DNA of 64,000 bases from Clostridium_AD frigoriphilum (GTDB lineage: Bacteria > Bacillota > Clostridia > Clostridiales > Clostridiaceae): NCBI RefSeq assembly GCF_036541405.1, contig NZ_JAZHFS010000012.1:1-64000 (forward strand), read 5' to 3'. Shown here in pieces: positions 9,148 through 18,214 of the stretch. The notes beneath the pieces are model-generated. The model had not been told where the DNA came from and made no database searches. It saw only the letters and a program-made list of their open reading frames with translations. The stretch's first letter is position 1. Every line of letters starts with the position of its first letter. The translations under genes and the position numbers were made by a program.

Positions 9148-9179
9148 AAGGCAGTTAAGATATAAGTCTTAACTGCCTT
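9148..9179 (-). terminator. terminator of the nupC-pdp operon
   Basis: AAGGCAGTTAAGA (9148-9160) and TCTTAACTGCCTT (9167-9179) form a perfect 13-bp stem just past the pdp stop on the minus strand. Confidence 0.8.
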
Positions 9180-9187
9180 GTATGGAG

Positions 9188-10489
9188 CTACTTTGTAATA
9201 ACTTCATGAATTAATATTGGCTTAGTTGCATGGTCACTAATAGAGATATTTTCATATATTTTTGTTTTTACATCATCTACATTTTCACGATTTGAATATA
9301 TAGTTGCAAGAGGATCACCCTTTTTTACAGTGTCTCCTACTTTTCTGCGTAGCATAAGGCCTACTGCCAAATCAATTTTATCTTCTTTTGTTGCCCTTCC
9401 TGCGCCAAGTAACATTGCTGCAATACCAATTTCATCAGCTACCATATTTGATACAAAGCCACTAGTTAAAGCAGGAACATCAATTTTATATTTTGCCTGT
9501 GGTAATTTTTCTGGGTTATCTACAATTGATTCATCTCCACCTTGATTTTTAATAAATACTTTAAATTTGTCTATTGCTTTACCATTTTTTATTACTTCAA
9601 TAAGCATTTTTCTTGCTTCATCTAATGTATTTGCTTTTTTAGCAAGTACTACCATCTGACTTCCAAGGGTTAGGACAAGTTCTGTAAGATCTTCTGGACC
9701 TTCTCCTCTTAATGTGTCGATGGCTTCTTTAACCTCAAGTGCATTACCAATTGCAAATCCTAAAGGTTGCGACATGTCAGAGATTATCGCCATAGTATTT
9801 CTCCCTACATTGTTTCCGATTTGAACCATTGCATGAGCTAAATTTTCTGCATCTTTATCCGTTTTCATGAAAGCTCCTGCACCTGTTTTAACATCTAGAA
9901 CTATTGCATTAGCTCCGGCTGCAATCTTTTTACTCATAATAGAACTAGCTATTAGTGGAATTGAATTTACAGTTCCAGTCACATCACGAAGAGCGTATAA
10001 TTTTTTGTCAGCAGGGGTTAAGTTTCCACTTTGACCAACAACTGCAACTTTATCCCTATTAACTAAATCAATAAATTGTTTTATTGTGATCTCTACATGG
10101 AAACCGCTAATAGATTCTAATTTATCAATTGTTCCACCAGTATGCCCAAGACCTCGTCCAGACATTTTAGCAACAGGTATATCTAAAGCAGCAACAAGAG
10201 GTGCGAGGACTAGTGTTGTTGTATCACCTACACCACCAGTTGAGTGCTTATCAACTTTTATACCCTCAATTCCTGATAAATCAATAGTATCCCCGGAATT
10301 AACCATTGCCATAGTCAAATCAGCTCTTTCACGATCATTCATATCTTGAAAATAAATAGCCATTGCGAGGGAACTTGCTTGGTAATCAGGAATAATTCCT
10401 TTAGTATAACCTTCTATAAAAAAATTAATTTCTTTAGTTGTTAATTCTTTACCGTCACGTTTTTTTGAAATTATATCTACCATTCTCAT
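9188..10489 (-). CDS. pdp: pyrimidine-nucleoside phosphorylase
   Basis: Cytoplasmic salvage enzyme that splits uridine, thymidine and deoxyuridine with phosphate into base and (deoxy)ribose-1-phosphate. Its 433 residues equal the usual length of the Bacillus enzyme. The family signature KMSGRGLGHTGGTIDKLES is at about residues 108-126, and KHSTGGVGDTTTL, which binds phosphate, is at about 81-93. The start is preceded by AAGGATGG. It is the second gene after the transporter nupC, 65 bases downstream of it, and the operon ends in a perfect hairpin. Import followed by phosphorolysis makes a complete uptake-and-use unit. Confidence 0.95.
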   Translation of the reverse strand: MRMVDIISKKRDGKELTTKEINFFIEGYTKGIIPDYQASSLAMAIYFQDMNDRERADLTMAMVNSGDTIDLSGIEGIKVDKHSTGGVGDTTTLVLAPLVAALDIPVAKMSGRGLGHTGGTIDKLESISGFHVEITIKQFIDLVNRDKVAVVGQSGNLTPADKKLYALRDVTGTVNSIPLIASSIMSKKIAAGANAIVLDVKTGAGAFMKTDKDAENLAHAMVQIGNNVGRNTMAIISDMSQPLGFAIGNALEVKEAIDTLRGEGPEDLTELVLTLGSQMVVLAKKANTLDEARKMLIEVIKNGKAIDKFKVFIKNQGGDESIVDNPEKLPQAKYKIDVPALTSGFVSNMVADEIGIAAMLLGAGRATKEDKIDLAVGLMLRRKVGDTVKKGDPLATIYSNRENVDDVKTKIYENISISDHATKPILIHEVITK

Positions 10490-10554
10490 TTTATTACCAT
10501 CCTTTTTATTTTGATTTTATAACATTAATATTATTATATTATTATATGGTTATA

Positions 10555-11736
10555 TTATACAATTAAACCAACAACAGTTGCTGTTAATATACTAACTAAG
10601 GTTGCACCAAATAGCAGTTTTAAACCAAACCGAGCAACAACATTACCTTGTTTTTCATTGAGTCCTTTTACTGCTCCAGAAATAATTCCAATCGATGAAA
10701 AATTAGCGAAAGAAACTAAAAATACAGAAACAATAGCGGTTGTTCGCGGTGTTAAATGTATAGTGCTAGTTGCCAAACTAGTCATTGCAACAAATTCATT
10801 TGATACTAATTTCGTTGCCATTATACTTGCGGCAGGTATTGCTTCATTTAAAGGTACACCCATTAAAATCGCAAATGGTGAGAATACATAGCCAAGTAAA
10901 TTTTGAAAAGAAATACCGAAAATACCCTTGAAAATCATATTAATCATAGCAATTATGGCTACAAATCCAATAAGCATTGCTCCAACTATGATAGCTACTT
11001 TGAAACCATCCATAATGTATTCACCAAGCATTTCAAAGAATGATTGTTTTTTTTCTTCCTGAACTATTAATATATCTTCCTCCGGGGTTACTGTATATGG
11101 ATTTATAATTGAAGATATAATAAATCCACCAAATAAATTTAAAACAAGAGCAGTTACAACATATCTAGGTTTTATAAGAACCATATAAGAGCCAACTATC
11201 GACATAGATACCGTAGACATTGCTGATGCACAAAGTGTATAAAGTCTATGCTCTGGTAATAGACCAAGTTCTTTTTTTACAGAAATAAATACCTCTGATT
11301 GACCAAGAATAGCAGCGGCTACTCCGTTATAAGATTCTAGTTTACCCATACCGTTAATTTTACTTAAGCCGAGGCCTATATATTTAATTATAAAAGGAAG
11401 TATTTTAAAGTGTTGTAGAATTCCGATTAAAGCAGAAATAAATACTATTGGTAAAAGCACACCTATAAAAAATGTAAATTGATTTGTGTTAACTAATCCC
11501 CCAAATACAAAATTTACGCCCTCTGCTGCACATTTAAGCAATAATTGAAAAGCATTTGCTATTCCACCCACTAGAAAATTGCCAACACCAGTATTTAGCA
11601 ATACAAATCCAAGTATGAATTGTAAAATAACCATTACAACGATAGGTTGGTATTTTACCTTTTTTTTATCAGTACTAGTAAACCATGCAAGCCCTAAGAC
11701 AACAATTAATCCGAGAATTCCAATAATATATTTCAT
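10555..11736 (-). CDS. nupC: concentrative nucleoside transporter (CNT family)
   Basis: Inner-membrane nucleoside:cation symporter of about 393 residues with many hydrophobic helices. Diagnostic segments are GQSEVFISVKKELGLL and CASAMSTVSMSIVGSYM in the substrate-binding core, and STIHLTPRTTAIVSVFL near the end. An upstream methionine would add nine residues, but AAGGGGTG is correctly spaced only for the start at 11736, so that start is preferred. It lies ahead of pdp in the same operon. The leader of about 200 nt holds a 12-codon ORF and a palindrome. Confidence 0.93.
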   Translation of the reverse strand: MKYIIGILGLIVVLGLAWFTSTDKKKVKYQPIVVMVILQFILGFVLLNTGVGNFLVGGIANAFQLLLKCAAEGVNFVFGGLVNTNQFTFFIGVLLPIVFISALIGILQHFKILPFIIKYIGLGLSKINGMGKLESYNGVAAAILGQSEVFISVKKELGLLPEHRLYTLCASAMSTVSMSIVGSYMVLIKPRYVVTALVLNLFGGFIISSIINPYTVTPEEDILIVQEEKKQSFFEMLGEYIMDGFKVAIIVGAMLIGFVAIIAMINMIFKGIFGISFQNLLGYVFSPFAILMGVPLNEAIPAASIMATKLVSNEFVAMTSLATSTIHLTPRTTAIVSVFLVSFANFSSIGIISGAVKGLNEKQGNVVARFGLKLLFGATLVSILTATVVGLIV

Positions 11737-11792
11737 TTTAATGTTACACCCCTTAAATACCATAAGTTTAATATAATAAAATCATACAACGA

Positions 11793-11812
11793 TTACATTA
11801 AAGATAATGTAA
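11793..11812 (-). promoter_or_regulatory. 20-bp palindrome in the nupC leader
   Basis: TTACATTA-AAGA-TAATGTAA has perfect 8-bp arms and lies 57 bases upstream of the nupC start. It could be a repressor operator or an RNA hairpin. There is no T-run after it. Confidence 0.5.
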
Positions 11813-11879
11813 AAATGAAATAATTTTATTAAATTTTAAAATAATTTGAAAATGTAGTCCTTATCTGTAGTTAGCAAAA

Positions 11880-11918
11880 TCATAAATATAAAACTACATG
11901 GTTTTTAGCAATATTCAT
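11880..11918 (-). CDS. putative 12-codon leader peptide of nupC-pdp
   Basis: The frame codes for MNIAKNHVVLYL and has a perfect AGGAGG six bases ahead of its ATG, stronger than the site of nupC itself. It begins about 20 bases after the predicted transcription start (promoter at 11945-11973). Codon content suggests no obvious attenuation by one amino acid. It may be a leader ORF that couples translation to leader folding, or a chance frame. Confidence 0.4.
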   Translation of the reverse strand: MNIAKNHVVLYL

Positions 11919-11944
11919 TTTAAACCTCCTCTTATGCCTTATCA

Positions 11945-11973
11945 ATAATAAAGCTTATTTGCACATTTGTAAA
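11945..11973 (-). promoter_or_regulatory. promoter of the nupC-pdp operon
   Basis: On the minus strand TTTACA (11973-11968), 17 bases, TATTAT (11950-11945). This would start RNA near 11938, about 200 bases ahead of nupC. The 329-base gap between nupC and the next gene holds this promoter, the leader ORF and the palindrome. Confidence 0.6.
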
Positions 11974-12092
11974 GTTGTGGGTGAAATTATGCATGATATA
12001 TAGATATTTAAATATATATAGTTAAAGGATTATAAAAAAAATTTATAGAATTCTTTATATATGTTAATACAAATTATAGGAGGTGATTAATC

Positions 12093-12278
12093 TTGAAATT
12101 AAAAACAGCAACACTAATTGCTTCAATTGGAACATTTTTCATGGTATTATCTGAAATTTATTATACTTTTATAAATGCAGATGGAACGGGTAAAGTGTTT
12201 GGGCTTTTTTATTTATTTGGGATGATATCTTTATTTATATTTTTTATGACCTTATATTCAAAACAAAAGGAGAAATAA
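12093..12278 (+). CDS. small two-helix membrane protein
   Basis: Not recognised. The 61-residue product has two hydrophobic stretches (about residues 4-27 and 36-55) and a basic tail KQKEK. The start is TTG, supported by an excellent AGGAGGTGAT nine bases or fewer upstream. The next membrane protein starts four bases after its stop, so the two are almost certainly cotranscribed and may act together. Confidence 0.65.
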   Translation: MKLKTATLIASIGTFFMVLSEIYYTFINADGTGKVFGLFYLFGMISLFIFFMTLYSKQKEK

Positions 12279-12281
12279 TAT

Positions 12282-12605
12282 ATGGGTAATCTTAATGAAA
12301 TTTTAGAAATTCGAAAAAAAGTATCAGATGGTAATATTGGAGTAATTAATAAAAGAAGTACAATTGGATTTACAATAAAATTAATAGGGAGGATTGTAGC
12401 AGGGGTGGGCATATTAGCTGGTCTAATTCTTGGACTTTTGTTAACTACGCCATCGAGTAGTGTAATATCAAATCCCAATCCTTTAAGATGGGTATACGCA
12501 ATTGCAATTATGGTTTCTTCTTTTATAAGTGGATTTTTATTTATCGGTTTTGGTGAAATTATAATTTTATTAAATGATATTCGATATAATACTAAATCAA
12601 AGTAA
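12282..12605 (+). CDS. small membrane protein with a conserved C-terminal motif
   Basis: The 107-residue product has a short cytoplasmic N-terminus, a first hydrophobic helix at about residues 33-55 and a second at about 69-93. The end, GFGEIIILLNDI, resembles a motif seen after the last helix of many small Firmicute membrane proteins of unknown role. AAAGGAG precedes the start. It follows the 61-residue membrane protein by three bases and is closed by a terminator. Confidence 0.7.
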   Translation: MGNLNEILEIRKKVSDGNIGVINKRSTIGFTIKLIGRIVAGVGILAGLILGLLLTTPSSSVISNPNPLRWVYAIAIMVSSFISGFLFIGFGEIIILLNDIRYNTKSK

Positions 12606-12652
12606 CATTGATTGTATATAGAAAATATAATTAAATAATCAGCTAAATTAAG

Positions 12653-12687
12653 CAGAATATATATAAAATATATTCTGTATTTTTTAT
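12653..12687 (+). terminator. terminator after the two small membrane proteins
   Basis: CAGAATATA (12653-12661) pairs with TATATTCTG (12669-12677), followed by TATTTTTTATT. Confidence 0.7.
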
Positions 12688-12714
12688 TAATTTAAGAAGT
12701 TGTAAAAAAACTCA

Positions 12715-12739
12715 TAAACACGCGTTAATAGAATATAAT
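12715..12739 (+). promoter_or_regulatory. LacI-type operator and -10 box ahead of cellobiose phosphorylase
   Basis: TAAAC-ACGC-GTTAA (12715-12728) is nearly the same as the sites ahead of the LacI gene and the binding-protein gene. It lies five bases upstream of a consensus TATAAT (12734-12739), in the spacer region of the promoter. No good -35 is visible. RNA would start about 90 bases ahead of the gene. Confidence 0.65.
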
Positions 12740-12833
12740 GTAAGAATTAGAGGTAATTGACGCTTATATGATTATTGATATATTTAAATATTTTATATAA
12801 AATAGAATTGTACAAACATAGGGGGGATGAACA

Positions 12834-15272
12834 ATGAAATTTGGTTATTTTGATGATAAAAAAAAAGAGTATGTGATTACTACACCTAAGACTCCGTATC
12901 CATGGATTAATTATCTTGGAACAGATGATTTTTTCTCTCTGATTTCAAATACTAGCGGTGGATACTGTTTTTATAAGGATGCGAGGCTTCGAAGGTTAAC
13001 TAGATATAGATATAATAGTGCACCAGTTGATAGTGGGGGAAGATATTATTATATAAATGATGGTGGCGACGTTTGGACACCAGGATATATGCCTGTGAAA
13101 ACTGAATTAGATTCCTATGAATGTAGACATGGGCTTGGTTACACTAAAATAAAAAGTGCAAGAAATGGTATTGAAGTAGAGCAATTAATGTTTGTACCTT
13201 TAAAGTATCATGGCGAAGTTAATCAACTTAAAATAAAAAATACATCAAATGATACTAAGGAAATTAAGATTTTTTCATTTATTGAGTTCTGCTTATGGAA
13301 TGCTTATGACGATATGACTAACTTCCAGCGAAATTTTAGTACTGGTGAAGTTGAGATAGATAATTCTGTAATTTATCATAAAACAGAATATAGAGAAAGA
13401 CGTAATCATTATTCATTTTACTGCGTTAATACAGATATAGATGGGTTTGATAGTGACAGAGAGTCGTTTCTAGGATTATATAATGGTTTTGATTCACCAC
13501 AAACGGTTATGAATGGTAAATCTAATAATTCTGTAGCGAGTGGATGGTCACCTGTAGCATCACATAGTAAAACATTAAGACTTAAACCTGGAGAAGAAAC
13601 AAGTTTGATCTTCATAATTGGATATGTAGAAAATGAGGAAGAAGACAAGTGGGAAAGCCATGGAGTTATTAATAAGACTATTGCTAAAGATATGATAGCG
13701 AGGTTTAGTACAGATATTCAAGTAGAAGAGGGATTAGAAGCTTTAAGTAAATATTGGCTTAATTTATTATCAAAATATAGTATAAAAACGGATGATGATA
13801 AGCTAAACAGTATGGTTAATATATGGAATCCATATCAATGCATGGTAACGTTTAATATGTCTAGAAGTGCGTCATATTTTGAATCTGGAATTGGAAGAGG
13901 CATGGGATTTAGAGATTCTAATCAGGATTTACTTGGATTTGTGCATCAGATTCCAGGTAGGGCGCGAGAAAGAATACTGGATATAGCCGCAACACAATTT
14001 GAGGATGGTGGAGCTTATCACCAATATCAACCATTAACTAAAAAGGGTAACTTTGAAGTTGGCGGAGGATTTAATGATGATCCGTTATGGTTAATATTAG
14101 GCACTGCAGCCTATATAAAAGAAACAGGAGATTTTAGTATACTAAATGAACTTGTGGCTTTCAATTGTGATGATAGCAAAAAAGATACACTTATGGAACA
14201 TTTAAAACGTTCTTTCTATCATGTTGTAAATAATCTTGGACCTAATGGGCTTCCTTTAATTGGAAGAGCTGATTGGAATGATTGTTTGAATTTAAATTGT
14301 TTTTCCACAGAACCAGATGAATCGTTTCAAACATTTGGAGATCCAGATGGAAGAGTTGCGGAATCTGTTCTTATAGCTGGAATGTTTGTATTTATAGGAC
14401 CAGAATATGTAGAATTATGCAAAAGATTTGACCTGATTTCCGAAGCTACAATAGCGCAGACTCACATTGATAAAATGAGAAAAACAGTTATAGAAAAAGG
14501 CTTTGACGGAGAATGGTTTTTAAGAGCATACGATGCTTTTGGAAATAAGGTAGGTAGCAAGGAGAATGATGAGGGACAGATATATATAGAATCACAAGGT
14601 TTCTGCGTAATGGCAGGCATTGGGGTAGAAGAAGGTTTAGCTTTAAAAGCATTAGATTCTGTTAAGGAAAAATTAGATACTAAGTATGGCATAATGCTTT
14701 TGAACCCAGCTTACAGCAAATATGATGTAAACATTGGTGAAATTACATCTTATCCACCAGGATATAAAGAAAACGGTGGAATATTTTGTCATAACAACCC
14801 ATGGATAATGATCGCTGAAACAGTTTTAGGTAGAGGGGATAGGGCATATGATGTATATAAAAAGATAGCTCCAGCCTTTGTTGAGGAAATAAGCGAGATT
14901 CATAGAACTGAACCTTATGTTTATTCGCAAATGGTAGCAGGAAAAGATGCAATGCGATATGGAGAAGCTAAAAATTCTTGGCTTACAGGAACTGCTGCAT
15001 GGAACTATTTTGCAATTACTCAATTTATTCTAGGGGTGAAGCCGGAGTATGATGGGCTTCGTGTAAATCCTTGCATTCCAAAAGAGTGGAGTAGTTTTGA
15101 GATTGAGAGAACATACAGAGGAGATATATATAATATTAAAATTAATAATAAGAAGCATATTTGTAAAGGTGTTAAATTAATTACGGTGGATGGAAAAGCT
15201 ATACAAGGAAATATATTACCTGTATTTGGTGATGGATGCGCACATAGAATAGAAATAGAGATGGGAAATTAA
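12834..15272 (+). CDS. cellobiose phosphorylase (glycoside hydrolase family 94)
   Basis: Cytoplasmic enzyme that splits cellobiose with phosphate into glucose-1-phosphate and glucose, saving one ATP per disaccharide. Its 812 residues match the roughly 811 of the known clostridial enzymes. It has the N-terminal beta-sandwich, then an (alpha/alpha)6 barrel with FRDSNQDLLG (about 361-370) and the catalytic acid Asp480 in RADWNDCLN. GGGFNDDPLW and HNNPWIMIAET are further active-site segments. It ends with the C-terminal sugar-binding sandwich. The start follows AGGGGGGATG. A LacI-type operator lies upstream, and the regulator and transporter genes follow, which supports cellobiose or a related beta-glucoside as substrate. 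Confidence 0.93.
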   Translation: MKFGYFDDKKKEYVITTPKTPYPWINYLGTDDFFSLISNTSGGYCFYKDARLRRLTRYRYNSAPVDSGGRYYYINDGGDVWTPGYMPVKTELDSYECRHGLGYTKIKSARNGIEVEQLMFVPLKYHGEVNQLKIKNTSNDTKEIKIFSFIEFCLWNAYDDMTNFQRNFSTGEVEIDNSVIYHKTEYRERRNHYSFYCVNTDIDGFDSDRESFLGLYNGFDSPQTVMNGKSNNSVASGWSPVASHSKTLRLKPGEETSLIFIIGYVENEEEDKWESHGVINKTIAKDMIARFSTDIQVEEGLEALSKYWLNLLSKYSIKTDDDKLNSMVNIWNPYQCMVTFNMSRSASYFESGIGRGMGFRDSNQDLLGFVHQIPGRARERILDIAATQFEDGGAYHQYQPLTKKGNFEVGGGFNDDPLWLILGTAAYIKETGDFSILNELVAFNCDDSKKDTLMEHLKRSFYHVVNNLGPNGLPLIGRADWNDCLNLNCFSTEPDESFQTFGDPDGRVAESVLIAGMFVFIGPEYVELCKRFDLISEATIAQTHIDKMRKTVIEKGFDGEWFLRAYDAFGNKVGSKENDEGQIYIESQGFCVMAGIGVEEGLALKALDSVKEKLDTKYGIMLLNPAYSKYDVNIGEITSYPPGYKENGGIFCHNNPWIMIAETVLGRGDRAYDVYKKIAPAFVEEISEIHRTEPYVYSQMVAGKDAMRYGEAKNSWLTGTAAWNYFAITQFILGVKPEYDGLRVNPCIPKEWSSFEIERTYRGDIYNIKINNKKHICKGVKLITVDGKAIQGNILPVFGDGCAHRIEIEMGN

Positions 15273-15279
15273 CCATTTA

Positions 15280-15305
15280 AGGAGGGGTTCCCTCCTAATT
15301 CTTTT
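15280..15305 (+). terminator. terminator after cellobiose phosphorylase
   Basis: AGGAGGG-GTT-CCCTCCT (15280-15296), a 7-bp GC-rich stem, followed by AATTCTTTT. Confidence 0.75.
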
Positions 15306-15343
15306 GAAATAGAAGGGCTAAGTGCTAGTTATCTAAGTAGTAA

Positions 15344-15445
15344 AATATAACTGGAACAAAAATTTTAGAAATAAATATAGGTGTAGATGTATTAAATACT
15401 GCGTTAACTGATTCTAAAACAGGTAAAAATGGATATATATTATAG
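15344..15445 (+). pseudogene. possible scrap of a chemoreceptor Cache domain
   Basis: Within the 394-base gap, 33 sense codons before a TAG read like NIGVDVLNTALTDSKTGKNG, which resembles the end of a clostridial Cache sensor (pattern D-x-x-L-x-x-x-L-x-x-x-K-x-G-K-x-G-Y). A stop stands directly before the frame. The similarity is short and was judged by eye. Nothing else recognisable is visible between 15306 and 15590. Confidence 0.25.
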
Positions 15446-15595
15446 AGAGACCAATTAATAGCGTAGTGTAAATATCGTGAGTTTTAAATCCTAAAAAAAT
15501 GTAAACGATTCTGCAAGAAAATGAGCAATTCGGATGTAAATGGAGTAAATTATGTTAAAACATGGTTATTTGAGGAAATCTAGACATATTATAAT

Positions 15596-15645
15596 TTGAA
15601 AAGCATGAAAAATTATAGTATTATTACGTTATAAACACGCGTTTA
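15596..15645 (+). promoter_or_regulatory. promoter and autoregulatory operator of the LacI-family gene
   Basis: TTGAAA (15596-15601), 17 bases, TATTAT (15619-15624). The operator TAAAC-ACGC-GTTTA (15632-15645) has perfect 5-bp arms and sits at the expected transcription start, so the regulator should repress its own gene. Confidence 0.7.
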
Positions 15646-15666
15646 AATTCTAAAAAGAGGTGCGGA

Positions 15667-16704
15667 ATGAATAGTATAGATATTGCAAAAATAGCAGGAG
15701 TTTCAAGAAGCACCGTTTCAAGGGTAATTAACAATTATGATAATGTTCCAGAGGAAACTAGAAAAAAGATTCAGCAGATAATAAAGGAAAATAATTATGT
15801 ACCACATGCATCAGCTAGAATGCTTGCTGGGGTTAAAAACAGAGTAATTGGTCTTTTTATAATTGATATGAAGACGGATACTAATGGTAAGCAAGTTACT
15901 AGTAGTTCTTACTTTACACCATTTACCGGATCGGTTATCGAAAATGCAAGCAAGATGGGTTATAACGTACTTGTTTCTATAGTAAGTAAACAAAAGGATT
16001 ATAAAAAAGTGAAAGAAATTTTCTATAATAAGACGGTGTCCGGTGGAATATTTATAGGGGAAAAAAATGGAGAGCCAGAAATAAAAGAAATTATAAATTC
16101 TGGCTGTAGGGTTGCATTATTAGATCAAGCAGTGAAATCAGATGAAGAAGTTTATAATAAATGTATAATTGTAAATGCTGATAACTACTACGGTGCATAC
16201 AAGGCTACTAATTATTTAATTGGACTTGGACATTCGAGTATTGCACATATAGTAGGAATATCTGAAAACTTATCAGGTATAGAAAGATTTAATGCTTATA
16301 AAAACGCATTAACAGATGCGGGGATTGCTGTAAAAAGTAATTTAATTGTTAAAGGCGATTTTACTATCAATGGAGGATATAATGCTACAAAAAAACTTCT
16401 ACAAAAGGAAATACCTACTGCAATATTTTGTGGAAATGATATGATGGCAATAGGAGCTATGCAGGCTATTGAAGAAGAAAATCTAAATGTTCCAGAAGAT
16501 ATATCTATAGTTGGATTTGACGATATAGAGGTTGCAAGATATATAAATCCAACGTTAACAACTGTAAGGATGAAACTTCTTGAAATGGCATCGATTGCAA
16601 CAAATACTTTAATAACATCAATCGAGAGTAATTCAAATTTTTCAGCAAATTATACGTTACCTATTGACTTGATTGAAAGAAATTCGTGTAAGGCTCTAAA
16701 ATAA
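15667..16704 (+). CDS. LacI-family transcriptional regulator
   Basis: A 345-residue repressor. The DNA-binding helix-turn-helix is at about residues 3-25 (IDIAKIAGVSRSTVSRVINN), followed by the hinge helix and a periplasmic-binding-protein-like effector domain with FCGNDMMAIGAMQAI and VGFDDIEVARYINPTLTTV. GAGGTG precedes the ATG. It lies between the GH94 phosphorylase and the sugar ABC transporter, and matching operators TAAAC-N4-GTTTA occur ahead of all three transcription units. It is therefore best read as the local cellobiose repressor. The true inducer (cellobiose or a phosphorylated product) is not visible. Confidence 0.93.
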   Translation: MNSIDIAKIAGVSRSTVSRVINNYDNVPEETRKKIQQIIKENNYVPHASARMLAGVKNRVIGLFIIDMKTDTNGKQVTSSSYFTPFTGSVIENASKMGYNVLVSIVSKQKDYKKVKEIFYNKTVSGGIFIGEKNGEPEIKEIINSGCRVALLDQAVKSDEEVYNKCIIVNADNYYGAYKATNYLIGLGHSSIAHIVGISENLSGIERFNAYKNALTDAGIAVKSNLIVKGDFTINGGYNATKKLLQKEIPTAIFCGNDMMAIGAMQAIEEENLNVPEDISIVGFDDIEVARYINPTLTTVRMKLLEMASIATNTLITSIESNSNFSANYTLPIDLIERNSCKALK

Positions 16705-16746
16705 ACTAGTTTACATGCAGCTACTAAGGAGATGGTTAATCCATAT

Positions 16747-16784
16747 TAAACGCGAGTTTATTAGAATTTGGTTGATATTATAAT
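16747..16784 (+). promoter_or_regulatory. operator and promoter of the sugar ABC transporter operon
   Basis: TAAAC-GCGA-GTTTA (16747-16760) has perfect 5-bp arms and overlaps the -35 position of a promoter whose -10 is TATAAT (16779-16784). The -35 itself is weak. Confidence 0.65.
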
Positions 16785-16835
16785 ATTCTTTTTATGAATG
16801 TTATTTATTAATAGAAGATTTAAGGGGGGACAATA

Positions 16836-18194
16836 ATGAAAAAAAATTATTTGAAGAAATTTGCATTGTTAACTTTATCGACAATAATGGCTACTTCAAT
16901 GTTAGCTGGTTGTGGATCAAGTACGGCTACAAAAACAGATTCAGGCTCAAAAGCGGCTACTACAGGTGCTGCTAAATCACCAGCTGACTACACGGGAACT
17001 ATAAAGATATGGTCATGGAATACTGAGCTTAAAGATTTAGGTATTATAGCTAAGTTTAACAAAGTTTATCCAAATCTTAAAGTTCAACTTGTTTCAATAC
17101 CAAATGATAATAGTGCATATGTAACTAAAATATCTTCTACAATGAGTGCTGGCGTTGGTGGACCAGATGTTTTTTTAGCAGAATCTGCTTATGTGAAAAA
17201 ATTTACAAATTTAGATTTTTATGAGGATTTAACAAAGGCGCCTTATAATGCAGAGACACTTACAAGTAAAATGGTACCGTATACTGTAGAGCTAGGACGT
17301 AATGAAGGAGATAAGTCAATTAGAGCTTTAACTTGGCAGGCAACACCAGGTGGATTCTTCTATAAGAGAAGTATAGCTAAACAGTATCTTGGAACAGATG
17401 ACCCTGCTGCTATTCAAAAAATGATGACAACAACAGAGGACTTTATCAAATTAGGAGAGACTCTTAAAACGAAGAGTAATGGAGCGGTTAAGTTATTAGC
17501 TGGATATAATGAATTAGTAAATGTAGCTATTGGTAGTCGTACGCAGGGATGGGTAAAAGATGGTAAGTTAGTTATTGATACTAAAATGATGGATTACATC
17601 GATCAAGCAACTAAAATTAGAAAAGAAGGTTTAGATGCTAAGTTTACTCAATGGACACCAGCATGGACTGGATCAATGTCAGATAAAACAACATTTGGAT
17701 ATATGCTTCCAACCTGGGGACTTCCTTTTACTTTAGGAATAAATGCTCCAAAAGAAACAGGTAATTATGCATTCGTAAAAGCTCCAACACCATACTATTG
17801 GGGTGGAACTTGGCTTGGAGTATCTAGCAAGAGTACACAAAAAGATAATGCTTGGCAGTTTGTTAAGTATATAACTACAAATACAGATTTTATGGAAGCA
17901 CAGGCAAAAGATAAGGGGGACTTCATGAATAACGTAGATGTTCAAGCTAAATTATCAAGTACAGATGCAGGAAATAATGCATACTTAAAGGGTGAAAATG
18001 TATATAAAGTATACACGGAACTTGTTAAAGGCATTGATGGTAAATTGTTTACACAATATGATGATACAATTAACAATGCTTGGAATAAACAAATAGACTT
18101 GTTTATAATAGGTAAAACAGCTTCAAAAGAGGATTTTCTTAAAAAATTTAAAGCTGATGTAGTAAATGCATATCCGGATATTAAAGTAGATTAG
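16836..18194 (+). CDS. sugar ABC transporter, substrate-binding lipoprotein
   Basis: Extracellular solute-binding protein (family 1, MalE-like) of 452 residues. The signal peptide ends in the lipobox LAGC, making Cys26 the lipid anchor, and a Ser/Thr/Ala-rich tether follows. The mature part has IKIWSWN near the start and GVGGPDVFLAESAYVKKF, common features of oligosaccharide binders. A strong AAGGGGGG site and a regulated promoter precede it. Two permease genes follow after a hairpin, and a GH94 phosphorylase lies upstream, so cellobiose or cellodextrin is the likely ligand. Confidence 0.92.
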   Translation: MKKNYLKKFALLTLSTIMATSMLAGCGSSTATKTDSGSKAATTGAAKSPADYTGTIKIWSWNTELKDLGIIAKFNKVYPNLKVQLVSIPNDNSAYVTKISSTMSAGVGGPDVFLAESAYVKKFTNLDFYEDLTKAPYNAETLTSKMVPYTVELGRNEGDKSIRALTWQATPGGFFYKRSIAKQYLGTDDPAAIQKMMTTTEDFIKLGETLKTKSNGAVKLLAGYNELVNVAIGSRTQGWVKDGKLVIDTKMMDYIDQATKIRKEGLDAKFTQWTPAWTGSMSDKTTFGYMLPTWGLPFTLGINAPKETGNYAFVKAPTPYYWGGTWLGVSSKSTQKDNAWQFVKYITTNTDFMEAQAKDKGDFMNNVDVQAKLSSTDAGNNAYLKGENVYKVYTELVKGIDGKLFTQYDDTINNAWNKQIDLFIIGKTASKEDFLKKFKADVVNAYPDIKVD

Positions 18195-18214
18195 TTAGAT
18201 GACATGTAAATAGT

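Noticed and set aside
11820..11935. Purine-type riboswitch ahead of nupC
   Set aside because: The conserved TATA...GATATGG and loop-loop words are absent.
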